From assembly GCF_013307435.2 (NCBI RefSeq), contig NZ_CP102845.1:2241001-2305000 (forward strand): a stretch of 64,000 nt of DNA, in the 5' to 3' direction. The translations under genes were made by a program, and so were the position numbers. The notes under the pieces are model-generated. The model made no database searches. It was not told the DNA's origin and saw only the letters and a list, made by a program, of their open reading frames with translations. Shown piece by piece: positions 18,357 through 27,737 of this stretch; the stretch's first letter is position 1, and the number at the start of each line of letters is the position of its first letter. This DNA is from Microvirga terrae. GTDB lineage: Bacteria; Pseudomonadota; Alphaproteobacteria; Rhizobiales; Beijerinckiaceae.

Positions 18357-19574
18357 ATGAAGAAATCAAAACGGTCCGGTGTTCTCCTGGCAGCATCTAT
18401 GCTGGCGCTGTCGGCCGGCAACTGCCTTGCCGGTGACGTGATTTGGTGGACGCCCAATTGGGGCGAGGCACGGGCCCGAGACTTGGCCGACAAATTCATG
18501 AAGGCGAACCCGGACACCAAGATCAAGATCGAGGTGACGACGTCCGATGGCTTGCCGCAGCGCGTTCTGACCACGCTGCAATCCGGTGCTGCGCCAGATC
18601 TCATTGAGGTGCAACACGGATGGGTGAACGGCTATGCCCAGAACAACCTCGTCATTCCCCTCGATGACACGCTGCAGGACCGGGGTGACTATGTTCCCGC
18701 GGCGCTGGACTACGTAACCTGGAACGGAAAGCTCTGGGCGATCCCGTACCGTATCGAAACGCTTGCGGTGATTTACAACAAAGGTCACTTCAAGGAGGCA
18801 GGGCTCGATCCTGAAAAGCCACCGCAGACCTGGGACGAGTTCGTGAAAACCGCAACCGCTCTGACACGGGGAGGACGGTTCGGCTTTGCGGTCACGGGTG
18901 GCGGTGAGGTCGGCAATACGATCTTCCGGTCGCTGCCCTTCATCTGGATGAACGGCGGAGACATCATCTCGAAGGATGCCAAGACGGCTCTCATCAACAA
19001 GCCCGAGGCCGTGGAAGCGGTGAAGTTCTATACGGACTTCTACAAGAAGAAGATATCTCCGACATCGACGCTGGAGAACGACGGTATTGCCAACCGGCGT
19101 CTCTTCATCGCTGAAAAGGTATCGATGTACCAGGCGGGGCAGTTCGACCTGGCTTCGATCCTGAAGGAAAATTCTAAGATCGACATTGGCGTGATGCAAA
19201 TTCCCCATCCGCAGGGTAAGAATACCGCAGCCATTCTGGGCGGCTGGAGCTTCATCGTCCCGAAGAGCGCGAAGAATCCGACAGAAACAAAGAAGTTCAT
19301 CCAGTTCCTGAACACGCCGGAGAACCAGGGTTACTTCACCGATACGTTCCCAGCGCGCGTTTCGTCGATGAAACTTCCTCGCTTCGATGAACCGATCCTG
19401 GCAGGCTATAAGGCAATGCTGCCGTATGGGCGGCCTGCTCCAAGCCACAAGAATTGGGTCCAGATCACCCAGGCCTACTTCAACAACGTCCAGGGCATCA
19501 TGCTCGGCAAGGAAGAGCCGCAGGAGGCCATGGACAACGCGGCTGACGATATCCAGTCCCTGCTCGACGAGTAG
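18357..19574 (+). CDS. ABC transporter substrate-binding protein (family 1), second system
   Basis: A 405-residue binding protein from ATG 18357, with GGAGGAGA 6 bases upstream. A signal peptide spans about residues 1-25 (GVLLAASMLALSAGNCLAG). Mature features are DVIWWTPNWGEARARDLADKF, then LWAIPYRIETLAVIYNKGHF, and ILGGWSFIVPKSAKNP. It binds a carbohydrate or sugar acid in the periplasm. It heads the operon binding protein, permease, permease, aldo/keto reductase. No ATPase gene is present. Confidence 0.92.
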   Translation: MKKSKRSGVLLAASMLALSAGNCLAGDVIWWTPNWGEARARDLADKFMKANPDTKIKIEVTTSDGLPQRVLTTLQSGAAPDLIEVQHGWVNGYAQNNLVIPLDDTLQDRGDYVPAALDYVTWNGKLWAIPYRIETLAVIYNKGHFKEAGLDPEKPPQTWDEFVKTATALTRGGRFGFAVTGGGEVGNTIFRSLPFIWMNGGDIISKDAKTALINKPEAVEAVKFYTDFYKKKISPTSTLENDGIANRRLFIAEKVSMYQAGQFDLASILKENSKIDIGVMQIPHPQGKNTAAILGGWSFIVPKSAKNPTETKKFIQFLNTPENQGYFTDTFPARVSSMKLPRFDEPILAGYKAMLPYGRPAPSHKNWVQITQAYFNNVQGIMLGKEEPQEAMDNAADDIQSLLDE

Positions 19575-19646
19575 TTCCCGCGAGCCCGAGTTCCAGGATT
19601 CAGCGGCGTGTGCTGCTGAATCCCCCTTCTATTCGAGGACGGTCTC

Positions 19647-20507
19647 ATGTCTCGTCAATCGACAGGCTACTGGTTCATTTTGCCTGCGTTGGTCGTCCTG
19701 GCTATGCTGATTGCTTATCCTGTTGCCTACACGGGTCTGCTCAGCGTCACTGACAGCCAATCCAATTTCGTCGGAGTCAAGAACTTCGCTACCGTGCTCC
19801 GTTCCCGCGCTACGCCCCAGGCCTTCTGGAACACTCTGTATTGGGTCGGCGGCTCCATCATCTTTCAAGTCCTGCTCGGGACCGCAACCGCGATCCTGCT
19901 CAATCAGAGCTTTCCCGGCCGCTCCATCGTGCGCTCCGTTGCGCTCATTCCGTGGGTCATACCCAGCATCGTCGCGGCCACCACGTTCGCGTGGATGTTC
20001 CACACCGAGTTCGGCATCATCAACTACATGATGACCGCGCCCGGTCTGATTGAGCAGCCCATCGGCTGGCTCACCAACCGCGACACCGTCATGCCGGTGC
20101 TCATCGCCATCAATGTCTGGAAGCTTTTTCCCTTCGTCGCCGTCATGGTGCTGGCCGGCCTCCAGTCAATCCCGAAGGAACTCTATGAAGCCGCTCGGGT
20201 CGACGGGGCCAACTTTTGGGAGGAGGTGCGCCACATCATGCTGCCGCAGGTGCGGCCGGTCCTGGTCGCCGTGACTCTGCTTCTGGTGATCTGGGGTCTT
20301 AACTCCATCACCATTATCTATGCCATCACTCGCGGTGGTCCGGCCAACAGCACCTTGATCACGCCGATTCAGATCTTCCGCATCGCCTTCGAGAACGTGC
20401 AGTTCAACCAAGCCGCGGCGTTGTCCGTGATGTTCTTCGCGGTCGCGATCCTGATCGTGTTCTTCTACATCAAGGCACTCGCCGCAGCTCCGGGAGAGGC
20501 GCGATGA
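19647..20507 (+). CDS. ABC transporter permease (CUT1), second system, first subunit
   Basis: A 286-residue inner-membrane protein with about six transmembrane helices, the first at residues 8-28 (GYWFILPALVVLAMLIAYPV). The EAA loop is LYEAARVDGANFWEEVRHIMLPQV. The start is preceded by GAGG. The stop overlaps the next permease start in ATGA, so the two are translationally coupled. It pairs with the next gene to form the channel. Confidence 0.92.
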   Translation: MSRQSTGYWFILPALVVLAMLIAYPVAYTGLLSVTDSQSNFVGVKNFATVLRSRATPQAFWNTLYWVGGSIIFQVLLGTATAILLNQSFPGRSIVRSVALIPWVIPSIVAATTFAWMFHTEFGIINYMMTAPGLIEQPIGWLTNRDTVMPVLIAINVWKLFPFVAVMVLAGLQSIPKELYEAARVDGANFWEEVRHIMLPQVRPVLVAVTLLLVIWGLNSITIIYAITRGGPANSTLITPIQIFRIAFENVQFNQAAALSVMFFAVAILIVFFYIKALAAAPGEAR

Positions 20508-21418
20508 CCACAAATGCTCACGTGCTACCGCCCAAGCAGGCTGCCGCAGCAGAAAACACGTCGGCGTCCGCCAAGCCGACCAGCCCTTCGGATCGCACCG
20601 GACTTGGCACCCCGTTCATCGTCATCGGCTGCATTCTGCTGGTGGCGATATGCCTCTTTCCCTTCTGGTGGATGAGCCTCTCGTCGATAAAGACCCTGCG
20701 CGAGCTTTATACCATTCCGCCGATCTGGTGGCCGGCGGCGCCCACCTGGGGCAACTACCACAAGGTTCTCTTCGAATCGAACATTCCCCGCTACTTTCTC
20801 AACAGCGTGATCATCTCGGTCGGAGCCACCGGGCTGGCGCTGTGCTTGGCTGTGTTTGCGTCCTACGGCTTCGCGCGGTTCGACTTCAAGGGCAAGCCGC
20901 TGTTCCAGGCCTTCGTGCTTGTCGGTCAGCTGCTGCCTACGGCCGCTATTATCGTGCCGCTGTTTGTGACGCTGCGCGTGCTGGGACTGGTGAACACTTA
21001 CTGGGGCCTGATCCTGGTCTACATGATCATCACACTGCCCCTCTCGGTGTGGATGCTGACCAGCTACTTCAAGGCGATCCCGGTCGAGCTCGACGAGGCG
21101 GCGATTATCGACGGCGCCTCCCGCGTGGGCGTGCTGTTCCGGATCACGCTTCCCCTCTCGACGCCCGGGATCGTGGCAGTGGTGGTGTACTCCTTCGTGA
21201 CGACTTGGAACGAGTTCATCTTCGCACTGTGCTTCGCCAGTGATTCATCGGTCAAGACGCTTCCCATCGGGCTGGCGGAGTTCTCGACGGAGTTCAATAC
21301 GGACTGGGGCGCGGTCATGGCGGCATCCGTGATCATGACGCTTCCAATCGCACTTTTGTTTCTGTCGATGCAGCGCCTGTTCGTGGGGGGGCTGACCGCC
21401 GGCGCCACCAAAGGCTGA
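20504..21418 (+). CDS. ABC transporter permease (CUT1), second system, second subunit
   Basis: A 304-residue permease. About 35 polar residues precede the first transmembrane segment (FIVIGCILLVAICLFPFWWM). The EAA motif is LDEAAIIDGASRVGVLFRITLPL. The end is FLSMQRLFVGGLTAGATKG, typical of this family. It overlaps the preceding gene by 4 bases and is followed 10 bases later by an aldo/keto reductase, not by an ATPase. The ATPase from 11502 is the nearest candidate partner. Confidence 0.92.
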   Translation: MTTNAHVLPPKQAAAAENTSASAKPTSPSDRTGLGTPFIVIGCILLVAICLFPFWWMSLSSIKTLRELYTIPPIWWPAAPTWGNYHKVLFESNIPRYFLNSVIISVGATGLALCLAVFASYGFARFDFKGKPLFQAFVLVGQLLPTAAIIVPLFVTLRVLGLVNTYWGLILVYMIITLPLSVWMLTSYFKAIPVELDEAAIIDGASRVGVLFRITLPLSTPGIVAVVVYSFVTTWNEFIFALCFASDSSVKTLPIGLAEFSTEFNTDWGAVMAASVIMTLPIALLFLSMQRLFVGGLTAGATKG

Positions 21419-21428
21419 GGAGCAATCC

Positions 21429-22247
21429 ATGACATGCATCGCCGCCACCATGCCGACCATTGGTCTCGGGACGTACGGGAGAACCGGAGATGCCGGGATG
21501 GCAAGCATCCTGGCAGCCCTCGAACTCGGCTACAGGCATATCGACACGGCCCAGAGCTACGATACCGAGCGACCGGTCGGTGAAGCCTTTCGCCGGTCCG
21601 GAATTCCCAGGGAACAAGTCTTTATCACAACGAAGGTTGCCGACACAAAGCTCGACAGGGTGGGCTTCATGCCGAGTGTCGAAGAGAGCTTGGAGACCCT
21701 CGGTCTCGACCATGTCGATCTGCTTCTCATCCACTGGCCATCCCAGAACAATGCGGTGCCCTTTGAAGACTACATGACCGAGCTCAAGCGGGCACAGGAC
21801 ATCGGCCATTCCCGCTTCATCGGCGTCTCGAACTTTCCGATCGCGATGCTCGAGCAGACACGGGCACTTCTCGGAGATGGGGCAGTTGTCACCAACCAGG
21901 TGGAAATCCATCCCTATCTGCAGGCGCCGCGGCTATCAAACTATGCGCGCTCGATCGGCCTTCCTCTCACGGCATACCAGCCTCTAGCACAAGGGGATGT
22001 AAGATCGGATCCTGTGCTGGTGGCCCTTGGAGAGCGTCATGGGGTCACTCCGGCTGCAGTCGCCCTCGCTTTCCTGATGGCGGAAGGCCATGCCGTCATT
22101 CCGGCCTCGTCCAATCCCGTCAACCTGCGTGAGAACATGCGGTCCCTCGAAGTGCGCCTTTCCGACGACGAGATGGGGCAGATCCGGGCTCTCAACCGCA
22201 GCGAACGGCGGATCAACCCGACAAAATCCCCAAGGTGGGACGACTAG
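21429..22247 (+). CDS. aldo/keto reductase (2,5-diketogluconate-reductase-like)
   Basis: A 272-residue NADPH-dependent reductase. The catalytic tetrad is readable: D and Y in HIDTAQSYDTE, K in FITTKVADTK and H in LLIHWPSQ. The NADP-binding C-terminal segment VIPASSNPVNLRENM is present. It reduces a carbonyl on a sugar or keto acid. AGGAGC precedes the start, and it lies 10 bases after the permease, so it is part of the transport operon and probably acts on the imported compound. Confidence 0.9.
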   Translation: MTCIAATMPTIGLGTYGRTGDAGMASILAALELGYRHIDTAQSYDTERPVGEAFRRSGIPREQVFITTKVADTKLDRVGFMPSVEESLETLGLDHVDLLLIHWPSQNNAVPFEDYMTELKRAQDIGHSRFIGVSNFPIAMLEQTRALLGDGAVVTNQVEIHPYLQAPRLSNYARSIGLPLTAYQPLAQGDVRSDPVLVALGERHGVTPAAVALAFLMAEGHAVIPASSNPVNLRENMRSLEVRLSDDEMGQIRALNRSERRINPTKSPRWDD

Positions 22248-22495
22248 TTTCGAGCCGGGGCGCGAGAGGACATCATGCGGAGAGTATCCGTCAGCAGCGT
22301 GCAGAAAGTCGTGGTGTTGTTCCGCGACCGCGTCGTGCTGCTGCCGGGGCGCGCCTCGCCTTCGCGCCTCGTCTCGAACGGATCCGTATCTTTGACACCC
22401 AAACCGGCCAGCGGATCGAGCCTTTTGCGAGCGGGCCGGCCTCGTGATCCGTCATCAGCTCTTTGCCAATCGCTTTCCAACATGAGGATTTCAGA

Positions 22496-23254
22496 ATGAA
22501 ACCCATCCCTCAGATCAAAGACATTGTGCGGCCTCCGCGCAAGCTCTCGGACGCGCTGGCGCTAATCGGAACGGCCACTGCAAGTAGCGAGCTCAGCCTC
22601 ATGGGCATTCGCGACCCGCAGATCCGTGGTCCGCTACCGCTCAAGCAAGGGAAATCAGTCGCCGGACCTGCGCTGACCTTGCAGTGTATGCCCAAGCGCG
22701 AGGACCTTTACGGTACCAACGAATACGAAAATCCCGAGCTGCAGCTGCACAGGCACGTGCTCTATCCGGCCCAAGCGGGTGACATGGTGATCGTCGATGC
22801 GCGCGGGGATATGGCCAGCGGCATTTTCGGGGAGATGATGCTGACCTTCTTCGCCGGCAGAGGCGGGGCCGGCGTGGTGGTCGACGGCTGCATCCGGGAC
22901 TCAGCCAAGGCCAAGGAATTGGATCTTGGAATCTGGGTGAAAGGCGTGACGCCGAATTACCATGCCCAAACGGCCCTGATTCCATTCGCAGTTAATGTTC
23001 CCATTGCCTGCGGTAACGTCCTGGTCATTCCGGGAGACATCGTCGTCGCGGATGACGACGGCGTCGTGGTCGTTCCGGTCGCGCTCGCCCCGAAGCTCAT
23101 CGAGGTGGCGGGCGAACATGCTGAGTGGGAGGAATTCGCCCGCTACCGCCTGTCGCAGGGTGGCGATTTGCGGAAATATTATCCGCTGACGGAAGAGGTG
23201 CAAGAGGAATACATCGCGTGGCGCAACGCCCAGAATGGATCTTCCCACGCATGA
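22496..23254 (+). CDS. RraA/HMG-aldolase-family protein
   Basis: A 252-residue protein from ATG 22496 with GAGGA upstream. The family core reads VIVDARGDMASGIFGEMM, then GRGGAGVVVDGCIRDSAKAKEL, and IPFAVNVPIACGNVLVIPGDIVVADDDGVVVVP. The RD pair in DGCIRD and the late DDDGVVVVP strand match class II HMG/CHA aldolases rather than only RNase E inhibitors. It may cleave a keto acid formed by the dehydratases. It is separated from the reductase by about 250 bases that hold no gene I recognise. Confidence 0.87.
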   Translation: MKPIPQIKDIVRPPRKLSDALALIGTATASSELSLMGIRDPQIRGPLPLKQGKSVAGPALTLQCMPKREDLYGTNEYENPELQLHRHVLYPAQAGDMVIVDARGDMASGIFGEMMLTFFAGRGGAGVVVDGCIRDSAKAKELDLGIWVKGVTPNYHAQTALIPFAVNVPIACGNVLVIPGDIVVADDDGVVVVPVALAPKLIEVAGEHAEWEEFARYRLSQGGDLRKYYPLTEEVQEEYIAWRNAQNGSSHA

Positions 23255-23560
23255 GCATCCCCGGTCTTTTGCGCCGGGAAGCGCGATGCTCGGCCGGATT
23301 CCTGTCCTAGTCGCAACGACGCGTCGAGGGGCCGTTCGCAAGAGGGGGGCTACATGTTCGGCGGGGTGAAGCGCAGTCGGCTTTACATCTGCGCTACTAC
23401 TTCGCTGTACGCCGTTATGCTTTCGATCAATAGCGCAAGGACCTTCTGAACACGGCGTTGTCGCGGGAGGAGAGCCTTCTTGGTCGCGGCTTCATGATAG
23501 TCTTGGTCAAGACAGATGGGACCTCTTCTGGCAAATTCTCTTTCTAAAGCGAGGGATGTG
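23255..23560. other. intergenic stretch, no supported gene
   Basis: About 305 bases between the RraA-like gene and the SDR gene. A minus-strand frame of 63 residues overlaps the SDR start, but it has no recognisable domain. No clear promoter or terminator stands out. Confidence 0.4.
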
Positions 23561-24307
23561 ATGACGATGGACACGTTCGCACCTCGGCTCTATGACCGCC
23601 GGACCGTCCTGGTGTCGGGAGGCACGAGTGGGATTGGGCTTGCTTGTGCGAGGGCCTTCCGGGACCTCGGGGCCGAGGTTGTCGCGACCGGAGCGACGCG
23701 ATCTGAGCGCGACCAGGCTTCGGATGACGCGGAGAATACCGGTCTGGTGTTCGAGGTTCTCGATGTGCGGAACGGTCCCGCGATCGTAGACCTGCTCAAG
23801 CGGATGGAACATCTGCACGTGCTGGTGAATGCCGCGGGGGTGATTCGCCGCGACGTCGAACACGACCCGGATGTTTTCGCCGATGTTGTCGATATCAACT
23901 TGAATGGGGCGATGCGTGTCTGTTCGGCCGCGAGAGAAAAGCTGCGTGACAGCAGGGGAGCGGTCGTCAATGTTGCGTCCATGCTCAGCTTCTTCGGGGG
24001 AGCGAGAGTGCCCGCCTACAGTGCCTCGAAGGGTGGAATCAGCCAACTGACGAAAAGCCTGGCTGCGGCCTGGTCATCAGATGGGATACGTGTGAATGCC
24101 GTCGCGCCGGGTTGGATTGCAACACCACTGACCAAGGATCTTCAGGCCGATCCGGAGCGCAACCGTGCCATCCTGGCCCGTATGCCGATGAACCGATGGG
24201 GATTTCCCAGTGAGGTCGCCAATTGCGTGGTCTTTCTCGGCTCGCCTGCCGCGTGCTTTGTGACGGGGGCCATTCTGGCTGTCGATGGCGGCTACCTCAC
24301 CGTTTGA
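23561..24307 (+). CDS. short-chain dehydrogenase/reductase
   Basis: About 248 residues from ATG 23561; 23567 is also possible. The cofactor motif VSGGTSGIGLA is at about residues 17-27, NAAGVI follows about 70 residues later, and the active-site Ser sits in VNVASMLSF with YSASKGG giving Tyr and Lys. It is a classical SDR, similar in layout to 2-deoxy-gluconate or 3-keto sugar dehydrogenases. It would oxidise or reduce a hydroxyl of the catabolised sugar acid. A cupin gene follows 29 bases later. Confidence 0.9.
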   Translation: MTMDTFAPRLYDRRTVLVSGGTSGIGLACARAFRDLGAEVVATGATRSERDQASDDAENTGLVFEVLDVRNGPAIVDLLKRMEHLHVLVNAAGVIRRDVEHDPDVFADVVDINLNGAMRVCSAAREKLRDSRGAVVNVASMLSFFGGARVPAYSASKGGISQLTKSLAAAWSSDGIRVNAVAPGWIATPLTKDLQADPERNRAILARMPMNRWGFPSEVANCVVFLGSPAACFVTGAILAVDGGYLTV

Positions 24308-24336
24308 TGATATCGCATCTCACAGGAGTATATGGA

Positions 24337-24870
24337 ATGTCAGAGCCTGAAATCACTCCAAGCAGTGACAAATGGATTCCCTACCGGCATTCCCAGCCAA
24401 AGGATTCTCCACCGGAACTTGTGGTTCCGAACGTCATCCCGACAGACGAGCGGATATGGGTCCCGGTCGAGGAGAATGTGTGGTTTCGACCCCTCCTGCT
24501 TGCTGCATCACGCGGCTATTGGATGAACCTGTTGCGCGTGAGGAGGTCTGGCGTGCTTTCGCGCCATCGGCATCCTCAGCCAGTTCATGCCTTCGTGCTG
24601 AGGGGAGAGTGGCGCTACCTGGAGCATGATTGGATCGCCAAAGAGGGATCTTATGCCTACGAGGCTCCAGGGGAGACGCATACGCTTGTCGTTGATCCCC
24701 ATGTGGATGAAATGATCACTCTTTTCCAAGTCAACGGCGCAATGATCTATGTCGATCCGGACGGCCAAACCACCGGGTTCGACGATGTGTTCACTCGGAT
24801 CGAGAAATGCCGCAATCATTATGCGAAGAATGGCTTGGGAGCCGAATATATCGACCAATTCATTCGATAA
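24337..24870 (+). CDS. cupin-fold protein, 2,4'-dihydroxyacetophenone-dioxygenase-like
   Basis: A 177-residue protein from ATG 24337 with AGGAG 9 bases upstream. The cupin motif 1 is GVLSRHRHPQPVHAFVLRG, giving two or three histidines, and a second set lies in YEAPGETHTLVVD. Overall sequence resembles the 2,4'-dihydroxyacetophenone dioxygenase/ChrR-cupin group. The actual role may be binding or isomerising a sugar acid rather than cleaving an aromatic. It closely follows the SDR and probably shares its message. Confidence 0.8.
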   Translation: MSEPEITPSSDKWIPYRHSQPKDSPPELVVPNVIPTDERIWVPVEENVWFRPLLLAASRGYWMNLLRVRRSGVLSRHRHPQPVHAFVLRGEWRYLEHDWIAKEGSYAYEAPGETHTLVVDPHVDEMITLFQVNGAMIYVDPDGQTTGFDDVFTRIEKCRNHYAKNGLGAEYIDQFIR

Positions 24871-25249
24871 ATGGGCGGCATCGAGCGTTTTGGCATGGTA
24901 CCCACGCCGTCGAGGTTAAATGCTTGGCTATCGCGGTGCGATTGCCGCTTGGATGTTTGACATTGAATTCTCGTCAACGCTGAGTCGTCAATGTGAGATT
25001 GCATCGTACAAACGTAGAAGGGAGGTACCGCGAGCTCCATTGGAGCGGGCTTCTCCCACCGCAATTGCTTTTCAGCGATCGAAGAGATCCGTGGAAGGGG
25101 TCTCTCGGAGCCAGTCGCACGTTGACAGTTGCTTGAGATAGCAGGATCGCAGAGGCTCATGCAGTCACGTCGATGATTGCTCGGTCTCATGCCCGAACGA
25201 CAATCGGCGGCCCAAGCGCATCCCGCATTGCCAGGTCAGGAGAAACGAA
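24871..25249. other. intergenic stretch before the iron alcohol dehydrogenase
   Basis: About 380 bases with short open frames on both strands that resemble nothing known. It probably holds the promoter of the alcohol dehydrogenase. AGGAG directly precedes that gene. Confidence 0.4.
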
Positions 25250-26407
25250 ATGTCACTGATTACTTATCTGACAACCATTCGCTTTGCGCCCGGTGCCCTC
25301 GCCGAGCTCGGTGACGATCTGCAGGAACTGAATATCAGAAAACCGCTGATCATTGCCGACGTGGGTCTTGAGCGCGCGGGCTTGATTGATCGCCTCAGGA
25401 ATGTGCTTCCGAACGGCTCCGACGTGCCAACCTTCACGGGAACACCGACAAATCCGACCGAGGGCGCTGTACTCGCTGCGCTGGATCTCTACCGCTCCCG
25501 TGGGTGCGACGGATTGATTGCCATAGGCGGCGGCTCGCCGATCGATTTGGCAAAGGGGGTTGCGCTGCTTTCCACCCATAGCGGCCCTCTGGAGGGCTAT
25601 GCCGCAATTCTGGGTGGGATTCCGAAGATCACCGCAGCGGTTGCGCCTTTGATCGCCCTCCCGACCACGGCCGGCACCGGAAGTGAGGTGGGACGGGCGG
25701 CTCTGATTACCCTGGAGGATGGGCGCAAGCTCGGGTTCATCTCTCCCCATCTCATCCCTCAGCGGGCGATCTGCGATCCCGAGCTGACATTGGGGCTTCC
25801 CCCAGCTCTCACAGCGGCAACCGGTATGGACGCAATCACGCATTGCGTCGAGACCTTCCTGAGCCCGCGCTTCAACCCTCCGGCGGAGGCCATCGCCCTG
25901 GATGGCCTGGAGCGGGCTGTCAAGAACATCGAGCGTGCGGTGACCCACGGTGACGATGCGGCGGCCAGGCACGAGATGATGATGGCTGCGCTGGAGGGAG
26001 GATTGACCTTCCAGAAGGGCCTTGGTGCCGTTCACGCCCTCTCTCATCCTCTCGGAGGCCTGAAGCAGGTCTCGCTGCATCATGGGACACTGAACGCCGT
26101 GCTGCTGCCCTATGTGATCGAGTTCAATGAGAAGAATTGCGGCCCCAAGTACGACGTTCTGCGTCAGCGGGTGGGGATCGGGCCTGGAGCGAATCTCGCT
26201 GATTTCTTCCGTAATCTTAACGCGCGCCTCGACATGCCGGAGAGCCTTGCGGCGATGGGTGTTCCCCGCGTCACGCTCCCCAGCATTGCCGAAAGCGCGA
26301 CCAAGGATCATTCGTCGGCCACCAACCCACGACCGGCAAGCGCCAGCGACTATCTCGCGATCCTGGAGGCGGCGTACGAAGGCGGATCTCTTCACGCCTC
26401 CACATGA
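25250..26407 (+). CDS. iron-containing alcohol dehydrogenase
   Basis: A 385-residue group III alcohol dehydrogenase. The nucleotide loop GGGSPIDLAKGVALL is at about residues 95-110, followed by LPTTAGTGSEVGR. Metal ligands are D and H in GMDAITHCVETF (about 200-210) and histidines in HALSHPLGG and LHHGTLNAV (about 265-285). It should oxidise an alcohol or reduce an aldehyde or semialdehyde using NAD(P). It lies within the sugar-acid cluster and precedes another aldo/keto reductase by about 80 bases. Confidence 0.92.
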   Translation: MSLITYLTTIRFAPGALAELGDDLQELNIRKPLIIADVGLERAGLIDRLRNVLPNGSDVPTFTGTPTNPTEGAVLAALDLYRSRGCDGLIAIGGGSPIDLAKGVALLSTHSGPLEGYAAILGGIPKITAAVAPLIALPTTAGTGSEVGRAALITLEDGRKLGFISPHLIPQRAICDPELTLGLPPALTAATGMDAITHCVETFLSPRFNPPAEAIALDGLERAVKNIERAVTHGDDAAARHEMMMAALEGGLTFQKGLGAVHALSHPLGGLKQVSLHHGTLNAVLLPYVIEFNEKNCGPKYDVLRQRVGIGPGANLADFFRNLNARLDMPESLAAMGVPRVTLPSIAESATKDHSSATNPRPASASDYLAILEAAYEGGSLHAST

Positions 26408-26490
26408 AGCTTCACTCAGCAGAGCGACATGGCCGTGTTGGGTAGGAACCGGCCCGCGACCAACGCATCAGCACGCAAAGGGGCAACAGA

Positions 26491-27321
26491 ATGCCAAACC
26501 CTCATGAACTCGAGTTCAACGACGGCCACACCATGCCCCAGCTCGGCTTTGGGCTATGGCAGGTTCCCAATTCCGAAGCCGCTCACGTGGTCGGCCAAGC
26601 TTTCCGAGCCGGATATCAGATGGTCGACTCAGCTGCGGCTTACGGCAACGAGGCGGGCGTCGGGGAAGCCTTGAGGGCGAGTGGATTGGCGCGTGAGGAA
26701 ATCTTCGTGACCACGAAGTTGGCCAATCCTAATCATGGCTATGATGAAGCCCTGCGTGCCTTCGACGAGAGTTTGGAGCGTCTGGGTTCCGACTACGTGG
26801 ATCTCTATCTTATTCACTGGCCCCGTGCCTGGGAGGATCGCTACGTGCAGACATGGCGCGCCTTCCAGCGGATCAAGGAGGAGGGGCGTGCGCGGTCAAT
26901 CGGAGTTTCCAATTTCACGATCGAACATCTCCAGCGCCTCATCAACGAGACGGGTGTTGTCCCAGTTCTGAACCAGATAGAGCTGCACCCGCGGTTTCAG
27001 CAGCGGGTCATGCGAGAATTCCACCAGAAACATGGAATTGTTACGCAGTCCTGGAGCCCGCTCGGCCGGGGGCAGCTCGCTGAGAATGAGCCAATCAGTG
27101 CTCTTGCGGCGAAGCACGGCAAAACCTGGGCACAAATCGTGATCCGCTGGCATATCGACAGCGGCGTGGCTGTGATCCCGAAATCCGTTACATCCGAGCG
27201 AATTCGGGAAAACTTCGATATCTTTGATTTCGCACTCTCTCCAGATGACCTCGCGCAGGTCAGCAAGCTCGACAGAAGCGATGGACGCGTTGGAGCGCAC
27301 CCGGATCAGTTCCGTCCGTGA
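26491..27321 (+). CDS. aldo/keto reductase
   Basis: A 276-residue NADPH-dependent reductase. The tetrad is visible: D and Y in MVDSAAAYGNE, K in FVTTKLANP and H in LYLIHWPRAW. The C-terminal cofactor segment reads VAVIPKSVTSERIRENFD, the standard family form. It differs from the reductase at 21429 in the active-site and C-terminal segments, so the two may act on different carbonyls. It is the last gene of the rightward cluster. Confidence 0.92.
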   Translation: MPNPHELEFNDGHTMPQLGFGLWQVPNSEAAHVVGQAFRAGYQMVDSAAAYGNEAGVGEALRASGLAREEIFVTTKLANPNHGYDEALRAFDESLERLGSDYVDLYLIHWPRAWEDRYVQTWRAFQRIKEEGRARSIGVSNFTIEHLQRLINETGVVPVLNQIELHPRFQQRVMREFHQKHGIVTQSWSPLGRGQLAENEPISALAAKHGKTWAQIVIRWHIDSGVAVIPKSVTSERIRENFDIFDFALSPDDLAQVSKLDRSDGRVGAHPDQFRP

Positions 27322-27737
27322 GGGATTCGTGAAAGTGCACCTTAGACTCGGAAGGTCGCCTATTAGCACTTCTCGGAAGTAGACCAAGGGTCTGCTCTCG
27401 CGAGGAGCAGCGTACTTTCCCAGGGGGCGGGGTTCGTCAGTGCGTGACCCCGAGCCGACGTTCCCTCACTCGCGTCTTCCGCAGGCGATAGTCTAGATGC
27501 CGTGGGTAGCCCGGTGGGCATCAGGCATGATCCTGTCAACAGGCGAGAAGGGTCTGGACCCGGGACTAGCGGAAGCTATGCCCTAACGCGTGGCACCGGG
27601 GCGCTTATTCGGTTCGATGCCATCAATAGGAAGTAAGAGCCGGGATCTGCTCGCCCATCATGCTCCGGAATTGCGTTTAGCCACCTCAGAAATTAGCAGC
27701 ATCATGGTGGCACGAACCTGCAGAACCCTGTGCACCG
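27322..27737. other. gene-free stretch with a dispersed repeat copy
   Basis: About 415 bases without a recognisable gene. At 27366-27398 there is a 33-base segment starting GCACTTCTCGGAAGTAGACC that matches 27 of 33 bases at 61333-61365. The rest shows no clear structure. Confidence 0.5.
27366..27398. repeat. dispersed intergenic repeat, copy A
   Basis: This 33-base segment (GCACTT at one end, CTGCTCT at the other) aligns without gaps to copy B at 61333-61365 with six differences. Both copies lie between genes. They are probably members of a genome-wide intergenic repeat family. Confidence 0.45.

Noticed and set aside
23383..23574. 63-residue minus-strand ORF before the SDR
   Set aside because: It could be a regulator remnant, but it has no recognisable motif and overlaps the SDR start.
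25253..26395. 380-residue minus-strand ORF
   Set aside because: It is antisense to the iron alcohol dehydrogenase and has no recognisable domain.
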